DNA of 26,453 nt. Source: Ministeria vibrans ATCC 50519 (Eukaryota > Opisthokonta > Filasterea). This document shows, piece after piece, positions 1 to 9,401 of this stretch. A program made the translations under genes and the position numbers. Within the stretch, counting starts at the first letter, position 1, and each line of letters opens with the position of its first letter. A model generated the notes under the pieces. It saw only the letters and a program-made list of their open reading frames with translations, was not told where the DNA came from and made no database searches. The DNA lies in assembly GCA_943704425.1 (NCBI GenBank), contig CALSCP010000837.1, positions 1-26,453 of the forward strand, in the 5' to 3' direction.

Positions 1-86
<86 letters not shown>
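1..86. repeat. (GT)n followed by (GA)n microsatellite
   Basis: Bases 1-53 are an uninterrupted GT run and about 56-86 a GA run, followed by a motif reading gaaacaaagagatgaag that resembles the composite unit seen at 14983 and 24298. It lies immediately upstream of an importin-9-like exon and is best read as part of the preceding intron. Short ORFs through it (Cys-Val and Glu-Arg repeats) are artefacts of the repeat. Confidence 0.95.
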
Positions 87-91
<5 letters not shown>

Positions 92-177
92 AGAGATGAA
101 GATAGATCGAGGGAAAGAGTGTGTCTTTTGTATGTATATATATATATATATTGTGTTTATACTTGTGTTGTTTTTAG

Positions 178-700
178 GGGGAAGGTTGGGAGGATGTGGG
201 TGGTGGATCGAGTGATGCGGGAAAGAAACGATCGCCATTTGCACCCGCCGAAGATTATGCTCTACTCCTCTCAGGTAAAACTAACCAATTGACTAGGCAC
301 ATTTGCTCACTCACATTCTCGATTGATACTAATGATATATTTTATGATAAATTTGTTAGAAATGGACGGATTTGACATGGACGACGAAGGAGAGGAGGAA
401 GAAGACGATCCGGAGATTCGCGATGATCCTATCTATGCACTCAATCTGTTGGTATGAAGCCACCACACAACGTCACGCCGCAAAAACCCCACACATACAC
501 ATGCCACTGAAAAACACCCACACATACTCCCACTCGCTCTTCACGCACACATCACGTCTGACTTTCATGCTGCCACATTTAAGGAATATCTTACGTCGGT
601 GTTCCGCGACGTTGCGTCCCAGGCTGGTCCTGCCTTCCACTCGGTGTTGGCCACCCTCCCGGTGCGCGAACAAGAGGCTATATCTCAAGTCTTATCCTGA
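178..700 (+). CDS. IPO9: Importin-9 / Kap114-like, last three exons (5' end outside the window)
   Basis: Nuclear import receptor of the importin-beta family; importin-9 carries histones, actin and ribosomal proteins into the nucleus. Three exons are supported: 178-274, 360-451 and 584-700 (TGA 698-700). All have GT-AG borders and compatible phases (1, then 0). The conceptual C-terminus has an acidic run (DDEGEEEEDDPE), then DDPIYALNL, then EYLTSVFRDVA and a leucine-rich tail. This is the order seen at the end of importin-9: acidic stretch, 'DPxYxxxLxxYLxxF', final helix. The HEAT repeats and N-terminal Ran-binding part must lie upstream of the window. The intron before 178 holds the GT/GA microsatellite. 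A polyadenylation hexamer follows at 709-714. The gene converges with the TPR gene, whose stop is 86 nt away. Family assignment rests on about 100 residues recalled from the family, without alignment. Confidence 0.72.
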
Positions 701-708
701 CAACTTTG

Positions 709-714
709 AATAAA
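709..714 (+). promoter_or_regulatory. Polyadenylation signal AATAAA of the importin-9-like gene
   Basis: AATAAA begins 9 nt after the TGA of the importin-9-like gene, in a short AT-rich convergent spacer. Position and sequence fit a eukaryotic poly(A) signal; no cleavage site can be seen. Confidence 0.5.
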
Positions 715-785
715 GTATGATATTATTGCTTAATGAAGTATGATATAATGTTTTTTTTTCTTTTCTCTTCGTTTGTTTCGCTCTC

Positions 786-3700
786 TCACATCAAAATGCA
801 TTTTTTCTCGTTTTTCTTGTTCTCCCGTCGCACCGCATACTGAAGTTGCTCCAAATCATGTCGAACCTTCAATGTCTGCCAAAGAAAAAAACCACGAACA
901 ACAAACAATCAATGCCACAAAAATGTACGTGTCACACTCTAACACACTACACTACGCACACGCAACTACACTACACTACGCACACGCAAATACGCTATGT
1001 CCACGCAAATATACACATACCACAAAGAACAAAGACACACCACAAAGACACACCACAAAGACACACCACAAAGACACGCCACAAAGACACACCACAAAGA
1101 CACACCACAAAGACACACCACAAAGACACACCACAAAGACACACCACAAAGACACACACACACCAGTACCGATTGGTGACGGTCGCCCAAAGCACGCTGG
1201 CGTATGGCAAGTGCGCGGATGTAGCGCGGCTGTGCCTCCTTGAGATACCCTCCGCCAAACAGTGCTCCGCCCAGGTTGGCAAGTGACGTTGCAATCTCGA
1301 GAGAATCGCTCGAAAAGACTTTTTCGTCACTTGCAACAAGCCGTTCATACAATGGAATTGCCTACAATATGATCAACAAATCACCGACGGATGCAGCGAA
1401 AAAAAAAACAAAAGTATTAAGAAAAATTAATAAAATTTAATACAAAACAAAAGTATTATTATTATGATTCTCTATTAATTATTTTCATTGATATTATCTT
1501 AGTACCCCGTATGGTCTTACCTTCTCGTACTCTTCCTGCTGTGCATATGCGCGAGCCATTGCAGCAAGCGTGACAAGCACATCAGGATGCTCCTTGCCTA
1601 GCGCCTCCTCCTGGATGACGAGCGCCTGCTCGTGCAGCCGGAGCGACTCGTTGATGTGGCCCCGTCGTGCCTTGATGCGCGCCAGCAACGTGAGTGACTT
1701 GGCTGTATCCGTGTGGCGTTCGCCTAAACGACGCGTGCGGATGTCGTGCGCGCGCTCAACATGCGCGTGTGCATCGTCCACCAGATTCAGCTCGAGACAG
1801 ATCGCGCCCAAGTTGGTCAACGTGCTCGCCGCCTCGCACGAGTCCTTGCCAAAGCACGTCTCGTACATGACAAGCGACTTGCGGCTTAGTTGAAGTGCGT
1901 CGCGCTCCTCCTTGAGCGACAGATGGATAGCCGCAAGGTCGTTCATATTGGCGGCAACCACGGGGTGTGCTCCGCCATTTAAATGACGATAAAGGTCCTG
2001 GCGGATGCTGAGTGCACGCTGGCACAGCGGCAGCGCCTCGTTGCTGCGCTGTACGCGCATCAGGAGACCCGCCAGACTGCTCAGCACGACTGCCTCGCTC
2101 TCACGACACTCTTCCTCGCTGAGAGCACTCAGCTCGCGTGCCTCTTCGGGGTTCTCGCTGCTTCCACGACTCTCAGCATAGCGCAGGAGCGACACGCGGC
2201 GACCCAGGGAACGAATAGCACCGTTGCGTGCAACCGTCGACGGTCCGTGGGCACCCTCAAGCGCTCGCACCGCCTGTGTGTACAAATCAATGGCCTCGCG
2301 TGCACGATGATCCAGCGCGAGTGCACCTGCCAGCTGTGTGCGTGTGATTGCCGTGCGAGCATGAGCGACCCCAAGTACCGCGTCTTCGATGGCGAGTGCG
2401 CGCCGGTACATGGGCACCGCCTTGTCCGGCTCGCCAAGACGCGTCTGGACGTGCGCCAGCGCAACAAGGGGCGCAGCGAGGGAGAGATGTGTAGGCGAAT
2501 GGTACGCCTCGAGGATGCGAATGACGCGCTCGAGCACATGGCGCGCTTCGGTGAACATCTCTTCGCGCTGTTGCAGCTGCACCAGCAGATCCAACGAGGG
2601 CACCAGGTCCACATGACTGGGTCCAAGGCGCGCCTCGTGGATCGCAAGCGCACGCGACTGCAGTGAAAGTGCCTCGCGAATATCTCCCTTGCTCACGTGC
2701 ACTGTTGACATGCGCTCGAGCGTGTGTGCCACATCCGCATGCGTGCGTCCAAAGAGTGCCTCTTCAATGCCGAGCGTCGCACGGTAATGTGTCAAGGATG
2801 AACCGTAGCTCTCTTGCACCGCATAGAGGTCGGCCAGCAGCTTGTGGCGCGACGCCGCCTCTATCGACTCGCGTCCACTTGTGTGCTCAATGATCGCCAG
2901 ACTACGCTTGAGCAGACCAAATGCAGCATCGGGTTGCCCCATGCGATCCTTGAGGCGACCCAGCCGCAAGAGGGTGTCGGCGACGTCATAGTGCTCGGCT
3001 CCCAGCAGGTACTCTTGGTGTGCCAGCGCCTTCTCGTAGCCCTGTAGCGCCTCTCGGTCGTGTCCTACCATGCGACAAGTGTCGGCGACTGCTCGCAGGT
3101 AGGCAACGTGCTGGCGTGTGCTGACCGTCCCGCCGACCATCACCCCACCAGCGCCCACAATAGACTGTTGCTGTGCCGCCGATGGCTTGGCGGTAGATAA
3201 GGAGGACGATGAGGCACTAGACGACGCACCAGCTTTGGCTGATGTCGACAAGTCCGTCTCGAACTGGAGCAGAGCCGTCGCGAGCATCAGGCAAATATCT
3301 TTGGACTCGACACCAAGCCAGGTCCAGAGTCGCAACAGCTGAACGGGTGAGATGCAGTGAAGCTGCAGCATCACGGGCAAGCACGTGAGGCAACGCTGCA
3401 TTCCGTCGCGGTCCTCAAATTGCAGCATGAGCCAGGGCAGCTCTTGTGCGACGCGCACCGCCGAGAAAAAAGGGTCGTGCGTGATGGCGAGACGGAAATA
3501 GCGAGCAATACGTGTGCGTGCAACTCGCATAACATTGGCGGCACCACTGGTTGCGGAGTGGAAGTAGCGGTGGAGTACGAGCTCGCGAACCTGCGCATGA
3601 CACAGCGACAACACGCCGTTGAGCTCGACCAGAAAGGCGCGCAACTCGCGATAGATGGGCGCCCACTGCTGCTCGCGCAGTCCCAACAGCGCAAGCAGTT

Positions 3701-4646
3701 CGCGTTCCATTAAACCAAAACGTGCGGCGGTGAGCAGGCAAAGGAGCTCGCCGATGAGACCGCCGGGAATAGCGTCGTCTTGTGCGTCCTTGGAGGAAAT
3801 GGACAATTGCGATGCACCCGGTGTGTCCTTGACGTTCAGAGTCGCGGCATTTGAAGCGCTCGAGAATGGGCCCGACGACGGCGGCTCGAGGCCGTCGGCA
3901 AAGTGGCGTGGCTTGGTGCCGTGCAACGCCTCAATGTGTGTCAGATGGAGCTCGAGCACGCGCATGCCGCTGCCAAGGGAGAGAATCTCCGTGTCGAGCA
4001 TGCTTGTACTCACCTCCTTGACCGGATCCGCATAGTGAACACATAGGTACTCGGCAATGATGCGTGCCGACAACGGGTGTTTAAGCGTGTCATTCTGGCT
4101 GAGACACGCCACCAGTGGAGTGCCAAGGTCAACGTGGCGTCGTGCGGCGACTGTCGTCACGAGTGTCTCGCGCTCAGCTACCGATAACGGCTCGACGCTC
4201 ATGCTGGGCCACGCCCGATTGCGCGTCAGCTCAGTGTGGTGTTCGCAACCAGCGGTCACCGACACGACCAGACGAAGGCCGTCGTAGCCCTGTTTGCACC
4301 AATGCAATACGTCGGGCAGCCATGAAACTTTGGCAGTGGCGTCAATGACGTCGTCCACGCCATCAATGACAATGGTGACGGGAGCACTGCTAGATCCGCT
4401 TCCAAGGTCGCCGCGTGCCACCGCATACAACAACTGCTCGACACGTCGGTGCAGTCGCGTGGTGTCCAGCAGCTCCGCCTCCTGGCCAAACTCACGACCC
4501 TCAAGCTCGAGCATCCACTGCACCATGCGCAACAGCATCAGCGTCGACTCGCGACTCGACGCCGTACGTCCCACAAAGTGATAGAACAGCCGTCGATTGT
4601 GTGTCCCCGTCACAATGTCGCTCGCAGCTCGGCGACTAACAATGAA

Positions 4647-4694
<48 letters not shown>

Positions 4695-4704
4695 GATGAT
4701 GATG

Positions 4705-4739
<35 letters not shown>

Positions 4740-4818
4740 GATTATTATTATTATTACGATTATTATTATTATTATTACGATTATTATTATTATTATTACG
4801 ATTATTATTATTGTTATT

Positions 4819-4853
<35 letters not shown>

Positions 4854-6093
4854 ATAATACGTACTCTTGGCAAAGCTTGATCCAGGCGGCCAGTGTTGAC
4901 GCACGCCCTGCTCCGCGCGGGCCAACCACGACAAGAGGCGCACCGGCGGCGTCGGTAAGGGCACTCTCGAGTTTGCGGACGCGCGGATGTGCTGGGAGTG
5001 GCTGCTGTGGGGATGGACTCGAGGGAGCCTGATCATGAAAGGCAGGTGTATTGGTGACGAGCGTGTAGGCAAGGGTGCACACTGTGTAATCTTGGGCAAC
5101 CGCCTCCGAGTCGACGACACTCAATGCGGTGGAGAAAGGCAGAGTGGGAAACACTTGCTGGAGAAGAAGGCGCTCGAGTTCGCGCGCAAGCCAGTTAGCG
5201 GCCTCGTCGGGATCGCTGTAAGCAGGCAGCATGAGCGTGTTCGGTTTCGATTCGTGGTAGCTGTCAAGGATACGCTCGCGTAGCTCTTCAAGCATCCTTG
5301 CGCTCTCACCCGACTCGGGCTGGTACCGTCGCGCCGCCTGTTCGTTGAGTCTCTCGATCATTTGGCGGTCATAGTCAGCGCTGCGGAACATGTAAGCAGA
5401 CCATTTCTAGTCATAATAATTTTAGAGGCAAGTCAATCACAGTCAAAATTGTAACAAGACGTATTAGTAGGAAAATCATTGTGCGTTTTTTTTTGTCGTT
5501 TTGTGGTCACCTTGGCTGTACTTTGCTGCAACACTCTTTGCCATGCCAGGTATTCCAGCTCGGGTTGCGAACGATCGCGGACGCTGGCAGCCCATGCGTA
5601 TGCTGGATAGCGAAGAATATTGGCAAAGTTTTGCTGGAGCAGCTCGTCGTCGATGCCGTGCCAGCCATAGCGGGAAGCGGAGAGCGACACGAACAGATCG
5701 GCTCGCTCTATCTCGTCCATGGCTGTCTTGAGCACATAAGGGTTGTTTGCGTCGTCGGGGGATGTGCCCCAGCGGAAATCGCTCAACGTAAGCTGAAGAA
5801 GGCGATGGGTTTGGCTTTTGTCAAATCATCGACACACACACGACACACACTCACCTGGAGTCCATTTTCCTCACACAGAGCCCGCAAGCGAGGAAAATGG
5901 CCGTCTACAAAGAGCGACCGCTCCTTCTCCATCCCACCGGGGCTGCAGTGGCAGCCGAGAGAATTAATGACGTGGTTTTATAATTAATTCTGTACCCGCT
6001 GAGAAACACGCGGAAAGTCGAGCGACCCGGTGTACCCATGGCCAGTGAATCGCTTTGTCTTTGCTGCCGCGGAGGATCGTTCTTCTTCGACAT
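786..6093 (-). CDS. Nephrocystin-3-like DUF4062 / NACHT-like NTPase / kinesin-light-chain TPR protein with C-terminal CaaX box
   Basis: Seven exons, in transcript order: 6093-5996, 5942-5855, 5792-5511, 5406-4865, 4635-1521, 1361-1170, 875-786. All introns are GT-AG, phases agree throughout, and the product is 1468 residues (human NPHP3 has about 1330). DUF4062 spans roughly residues 26-170 (TFRVFLSG, LCEENGLQ, DFRWG at 67-71, RYGW at 103-106, then an 'aYMFRSADY' segment). A P-loop-like GPRGAGRAS starts at 318, but R and A replace the Walker lysine and Ser/Thr. A Walker B-like TIVIDGVDD lies near 424. A Ser-rich linker precedes about a dozen KLC-type TPRs (846-1455). The last exon gives a basic stretch (1455-1464) and a C-terminal CILM, a farnesylation-type CaaX. 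This architecture is typical of NPHP3/TEP1-related signalling or ciliary scaffold proteins. The ATG at 6093 puts DUF4062 near the N-terminus as expected. The exact partner is unknown; a ciliary role is inference. Confidence 0.85.
876..1169. repeat. 13-bp minisatellite inside the penultimate intron of the NPHP3-like gene
   Basis: Bases about 1029-1157 hold roughly ten copies of a 13-bp unit (CCACAAAGACACA on +), with one variant copy (cgcc) near 1078. Upstream at 943-993 there is a second irregular repeat (actacactacgcacacgca). Because 13 is not a multiple of three and the unit has no stop, all frames stay open and give 13-residue periodic proteins. The canonical donor at 1169/1168 and acceptor at 877/876 (minus strand, tttttttctttggcag) place the whole array in an intron. 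Confidence 0.9.
4636..4864. repeat. (ATT)n/(AAT)n microsatellite filling intron 4 of the NPHP3-like gene
   Basis: About 200 bases of interrupted ATT repeats (4649-4858) lie between a GTACGT donor (4864/4863, minus strand) and a TTAG acceptor (4637/4636). Poly-Ile, poly-Asn and poly-Tyr ORFs run through in different frames. Removing it joins ...KLCQ to RRAASDIV in frame (phase 2), inside the NTPase domain. Confidence 0.9.
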
Positions 6094-6147
6094 GAATAAA
6101 AAATAATAATACGTCTAATAACCTAATAATAATACTACTACTACTAC

Positions 6148-6199
<52 letters not shown>

Positions 6200-6390
6200 T
6201 ATTATTTTCAATTTTCAATTTTATCTAATGTGCACTGCTATTGGATTACTGAATAACTCTATTGCACTGGTTTCGTAAACTATTTTGAATTTTTGATAGT
6301 CATCTCTTGCTGAATTTTTTACGATAACAGGATTAATGTATTTCCGTATTATCAACACGTATAAACAGAGCACACAAACAAAAAAGAAAA
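6094..6390. repeat. Intergenic spacer with (AAT)n/(ACT)n microsatellite
   Basis: This 297-nt spacer separates the 5' end of the NPHP3-like gene from the 3' end of the deoxysugar gene. Bases about 6112-6200 are AAT/ACT triplet repeats; the rest is AT-rich. It presumably holds the NPHP3-like promoter and the deoxysugar gene's 3'UTR. I see no ORF or RNA gene in it. Confidence 0.8.
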
Positions 6391-9084
6391 CTACTTCTTG
6401 GCGGCGGCGGCAGCAGCAGCAGCAAGCTCTGAGTGTTTGGGGCCCGAGAGGCCCTTGTCGAAGCGGATGAGAAGGTCACAGACACGGTCGATGTCCTCGA
6501 AGGTGAGACCGTGGTGAGCACCGAGAAGGAAGGAACGCGCCATAATGGCGTCAGAGGCCTCGAATTCCTGGAGGTAGTTGCGGTAGGCGGGGTGGCGCGT
6601 GATGTTGCCAGCGAAGCAGACACGCACCTGGACGTCGCGCTCCTCGAGGTAACGCAACAGGTCCATGCGTTCCGTGGTGGGCTTACCCTCGGCAATGGTA
6701 AGGGGGAAGGCAAGCCAGTCGTACTTCTCAAAGTCGATGGGTAGGATGTAGCTGGCGTTTGCCTTGGTCAGGTTGGTGACGTAGCGGCGAATGTTGTCCT
6801 TGCGCAGCTTGGTAAAGTGCGGCAGCTTCTTCATTTGCGAGACACCAAAGGCGGCGTTCATCTCGGAGCACTTGAAGTTGTAGCCGTGGACGGCGTAGAG
6901 GAACTTGAAGTCGTAGGGGATGCCGTCGACCTCGTGGCCAAAGCGCTCGGTGACATCTTCGGAGTTGTTGCCGATGCGACCCCAGTCACGGTACATGAGA
7001 GCCTTGGAGTGGAAAGCAGGGTCCTTGAACATGACGACGCCACCGCAACCGCCGGCCGTGATAATGTGGCTTGCGTAGAACGAAATGGAGGCAACATCCG
7101 TGTCAGGTGTGCACGTCATGGTGTCGCACGAGTCCTCGAAGAGCCAGATGTCCTTGCGGGGCAGACGAGCGCGCAGACCCGCCCAGTCAATCTTGGAACC
7201 GATGAGGTTGGGAATAAAGATGCAGCTAGTCTTGTCGGTGATCTTCTCGAGGACCTGCTCGATTGAGGGAACGTAGCGACCAATTTCGACGTCACAAAAG
7301 ACGGGCTTGACACCAATCTGCTCCATGGGGGCAATGGAGGTGGAGAAGGTGCAGGCGGGAGTGACGACCTCGGAGCCCTTGGGCAGGTTGAGCACGGACA
7401 GACCGACCATGTTGGCGGAGGAACCCGAGTTAACCATGATGCCACAGGCCTTGCCAAAGTAGGTCGAGACACGCTGCTCGAACTCGGCCGTGATGGGGCC
7501 GGGTGCGAGCCAGCCGGCGCGCAGGCACTGCTCGACGGCGCGGATTTCCTCCTCGCCGTACGCCTCAAACGTGTGCGGCGCGTACCAGACCTTCTTCTGG
7601 GCGACGTTGCCGGTTGCCTGGGTCGTTGCGTAGTAGGACATGACGTGCGGGTTCCAGTCGGCGAGGGCATCGGCGACCGAGTGCGGCTTGAAGTCCGGCA
7701 GGGTCGCCTGCAGCTTGGTGAGGGTGAGGCCGGCGGCGAGGGGACGCGGCGCCTTCTGGCCGAGGTTCTTGGTCTCGACGGCGCTCAGCTTGGCGGTGTC
7801 GAGCTTGAGCAGAGTAGCGACCTCGGTGGCGAATGCGTGGCGGCTCATGAGTGCCGGGCCAACGACGTTGAAGATGCCTGCGGCACCCTTGTTGACGAGG
7901 GCACGGGTAGCGGCGGCAATGTCTTTGTTGTAGGTGGGCGTGGCAATCTGGTCGCTGGGCACGGGGAAAGAGGTGACACCGGCGCTCGAGAGTTGCTTGA
8001 TAAGCGTGTTGACAAAGTTCTTCTGCTGCGTCTCGGGTCCGTAGACACCAGTGGTGCGAACAATAATGGCGTCGGGCGCGGCGAGGGTGACAAGACGCTC
8101 ACCCTCAAGCTTGCTCTTGCCGTACACACTGGCCGGGTTAGGCGTGGCCGTCTCATCGTAGGGACCGGCGGAGCCGTCAAAGACGTAGTCGGACGAGTAG
8201 TAAACGACCTTGGCGCCAATAGCGGCGGCGGCAGTCGCAATGTTGGCGGGACCCGTCGCGTTGATGGCGTACGCCTTGGTGAGGTCCGACTCGCAGCCGT
8301 CGACCCAGGTGAAAGCACCGCAAATGGCAACCACGTCGGGCATAGACATGGTGATCATTTGCTTGGCGTAGTCGGTTGACTCGGCCGCCTGCTCAAGGTT
8401 GCAATGGACGAGCGACGCGTCAGTCTGCACGCCACAGTAGGTACCGACGGTGACGTAGTCGCTAAAGGACTGCAAGAGGGCCGCGCCGACCTGGCCCGAG
8501 GCACCAACGACGAGAAGACGCTTGCGCGCGGCGGTCGTGGTGGCGACCGCGCTCGGCACAAGAGGCTTGGCGGCCTGGTCCTTGTCCGAGATGATGGGAG
8601 TGACACCCTCGGGGATGGGCCATTTGATGTTGAGCGTAGCATCGTTCCAGGCCACGTTGCGGTCGGCCGCCGGGTCGTAGGTACCCTCCTGGAAGTAGGT
8701 GATGGTGCAGCCGTCCTCGCCGGAGATGAAACCGTGACCACAGCCGGCGGGCACGTACAGTTGCTTCATGTTCTCGGCGGTGAGATGCACACAGCTCCAC
8801 TGCAAGTAGCTGGGCGAACCCTCGCGCAAATCCACGACAAAGTCGTAGAGCGAGCCGGCAAGACAGCTGACGGTCTTGCCGTACGCCGAGCAGTGGATAC
8901 CACGCAGCACGTTTGCCTTGGACTGCGAAACGGAGATCTGCTCAAACTTTTTGGGCTGCTCGTTTGCGGCGATCACGCTGTTGCTGTTGTACGCCTCGTA
9001 GAAGAAGCCCCGGTCGTCGGAGAACTTCTTGCCGGTGTACACCTTGGCACCTTCGACAGGGAGCTTGTGGATGCTGACGCTCAT
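6391..9084 (-). CDS. Fused RmlC-like epimerase, RmlD-like 4-reductase and PMP-type (ColD/E1-like) sugar 3-dehydratase
   Basis: One uninterrupted exon encodes 897 residues with three enzyme domains. (1) Residues 1-165: RmlC-type sugar 3,5-epimerase with DDRGFFYE, RGIH (H64), DFVVDLREGSPS, PAGCGHGF and Y130. (2) About 187-480: RmlD/extended SDR reductase with GASGQVG (194-200), SSDYVFDG and catalytic YGKSK (Y321, K325). (3) About 500-880: fold-type I DegT/DnrJ/EryC1 domain with NSGSSANM (552-559), the FEDSCD aspartate and RDWGR/GYNFKCSEMNAAFG, closest in pattern to ColD and RfbH/E1. At SFYASHIITAGG the usual PLP lysine is His (H673), the hallmark of PMP-dependent 3-dehydratases. Of the four E1 iron-sulfur cysteines only the one after 'EDS' (C653) remains. 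The likely substrate is an NDP-4-keto-6-deoxyhexose. The tail is poly-Ala then KK. The ATG at 9084 begins the RmlC domain; a pyrimidine tract plus cag just upstream allows a 5'UTR intron. Confidence 0.88.
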   Translation of the reverse strand: MSVSIHKLPVEGAKVYTGKKFSDDRGFFYEAYNSNSVIAANEQPKKFEQISVSQSKANVLRGIHCSAYGKTVSCLAGSLYDFVVDLREGSPSYLQWSCVHLTAENMKQLYVPAGCGHGFISGEDGCTITYFQEGTYDPAADRNVAWNDATLNIKWPIPEGVTPIISDKDQAAKPLVPSAVATTTAARKRLLVVGASGQVGAALLQSFSDYVTVGTYCGVQTDASLVHCNLEQAAESTDYAKQMITMSMPDVVAICGAFTWVDGCESDLTKAYAINATGPANIATAAAAIGAKVVYYSSDYVFDGSAGPYDETATPNPASVYGKSKLEGERLVTLAAPDAIIVRTTGVYGPETQQKNFVNTLIKQLSSAGVTSFPVPSDQIATPTYNKDIAAATRALVNKGAAGIFNVVGPALMSRHAFATEVATLLKLDTAKLSAVETKNLGQKAPRPLAAGLTLTKLQATLPDFKPHSVADALADWNPHVMSYYATTQATGNVAQKKVWYAPHTFEAYGEEEIRAVEQCLRAGWLAPGPITAEFEQRVSTYFGKACGIMVNSGSSANMVGLSVLNLPKGSEVVTPACTFSTSIAPMEQIGVKPVFCDVEIGRYVPSIEQVLEKITDKTSCIFIPNLIGSKIDWAGLRARLPRKDIWLFEDSCDTMTCTPDTDVASISFYASHIITAGGCGGVVMFKDPAFHSKALMYRDWGRIGNNSEDVTERFGHEVDGIPYDFKFLYAVHGYNFKCSEMNAAFGVSQMKKLPHFTKLRKDNIRRYVTNLTKANASYILPIDFEKYDWLAFPLTIAEGKPTTERMDLLRYLEERDVQVRVCFAGNITRHPAYRNYLQEFEASDAIMARSFLLGAHHGLTFEDIDRVCDLLIRFDKGLSGPKHSELAAAAAAAAKK

Positions 9085-9401
9085 TCTGAACGAAATGTGG
9101 GAGGGATGAGAGAAAAAAAAAAAAGAAAAAAAGGGAAAAAAGAGGATGTGAGATGTTAATGAGTCAGGTGTGTCCACCACAGCTTTATATGGCTGTCATC
9201 CACGCGAATTGGACAGGCGAGACGAACGGAGCGTGCGTGTCAAACGAAGGAGATGCCCACAAAAAAAATGCGAAAAAAAAGTCCAAAGACAAGATCAAAC
9301 CGATGTCTCTACTCGCACGCTTGAAAAATGTAATTCAATGCAACGTGATGTTACTACAAAGGCGCTCGGTGCCGATAAAGGAGAGGAAAACATTTGCTTA
9401 G
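9085..9401. other. 317-nt divergent spacer between the deoxysugar gene and the RhoGEF-like gene
   Basis: It contains the deoxysugar leader/promoter, A-rich tracts (9112-9140, 9260-9280) and a tttgcttag acceptor at 9393-9401. A small candidate first exon, 9303-9329 (ATG, encoding MSLLARLKN, then GTAATT), would join in phase 0 to the RhoGEF exon at 9402. No frame here resembles the missing N-terminal half of the DH domain. Confidence 0.5.
9184..9189 (-). promoter_or_regulatory. TATA-like element upstream of the deoxysugar gene
   Basis: Minus strand reads ATATAAAG about 100 nt upstream of the ATG at 9084. About 25-30 nt downstream would place transcription start near 9155, giving a short, pyrimidine-rich leader. 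The motif is short and also near-palindromic on +, so it might serve the right-hand gene instead. Confidence 0.4.

Noticed and set aside
1022-1158. CRISPR array
   Set aside because: Direct tandem copies with no spacers, in a eukaryotic intron.
773-1348. Thr/His/Lys and Cys/Val/Ser repeat ORFs on both strands over the 13-bp array
   Set aside because: A stop-free 13-bp repeat opens all frames; splice sites of the NPHP3-like gene bracket it as an intron.
1983-2666. 227-codon ORF on + opposite the TPR region
   Set aside because: Antisense of KLC-type TPR coding sequence, not a family I can recognise.
4597-4860. Poly-Ile, poly-Asn and poly-Tyr reading frames, including an apparent 1208-codon frame running through the ATT repeat
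   Set aside because: The repeat is an intron; the true protein joins 4865 to 4635 in phase 2 and does not contain the homopolymer.
7573-8379. 268-codon ORF on + opposite the deoxysugar gene
   Set aside because: It is antisense to a clear three-domain enzyme and its Gly/Val/Arg-rich composition is what the complement of GC-rich codons gives.
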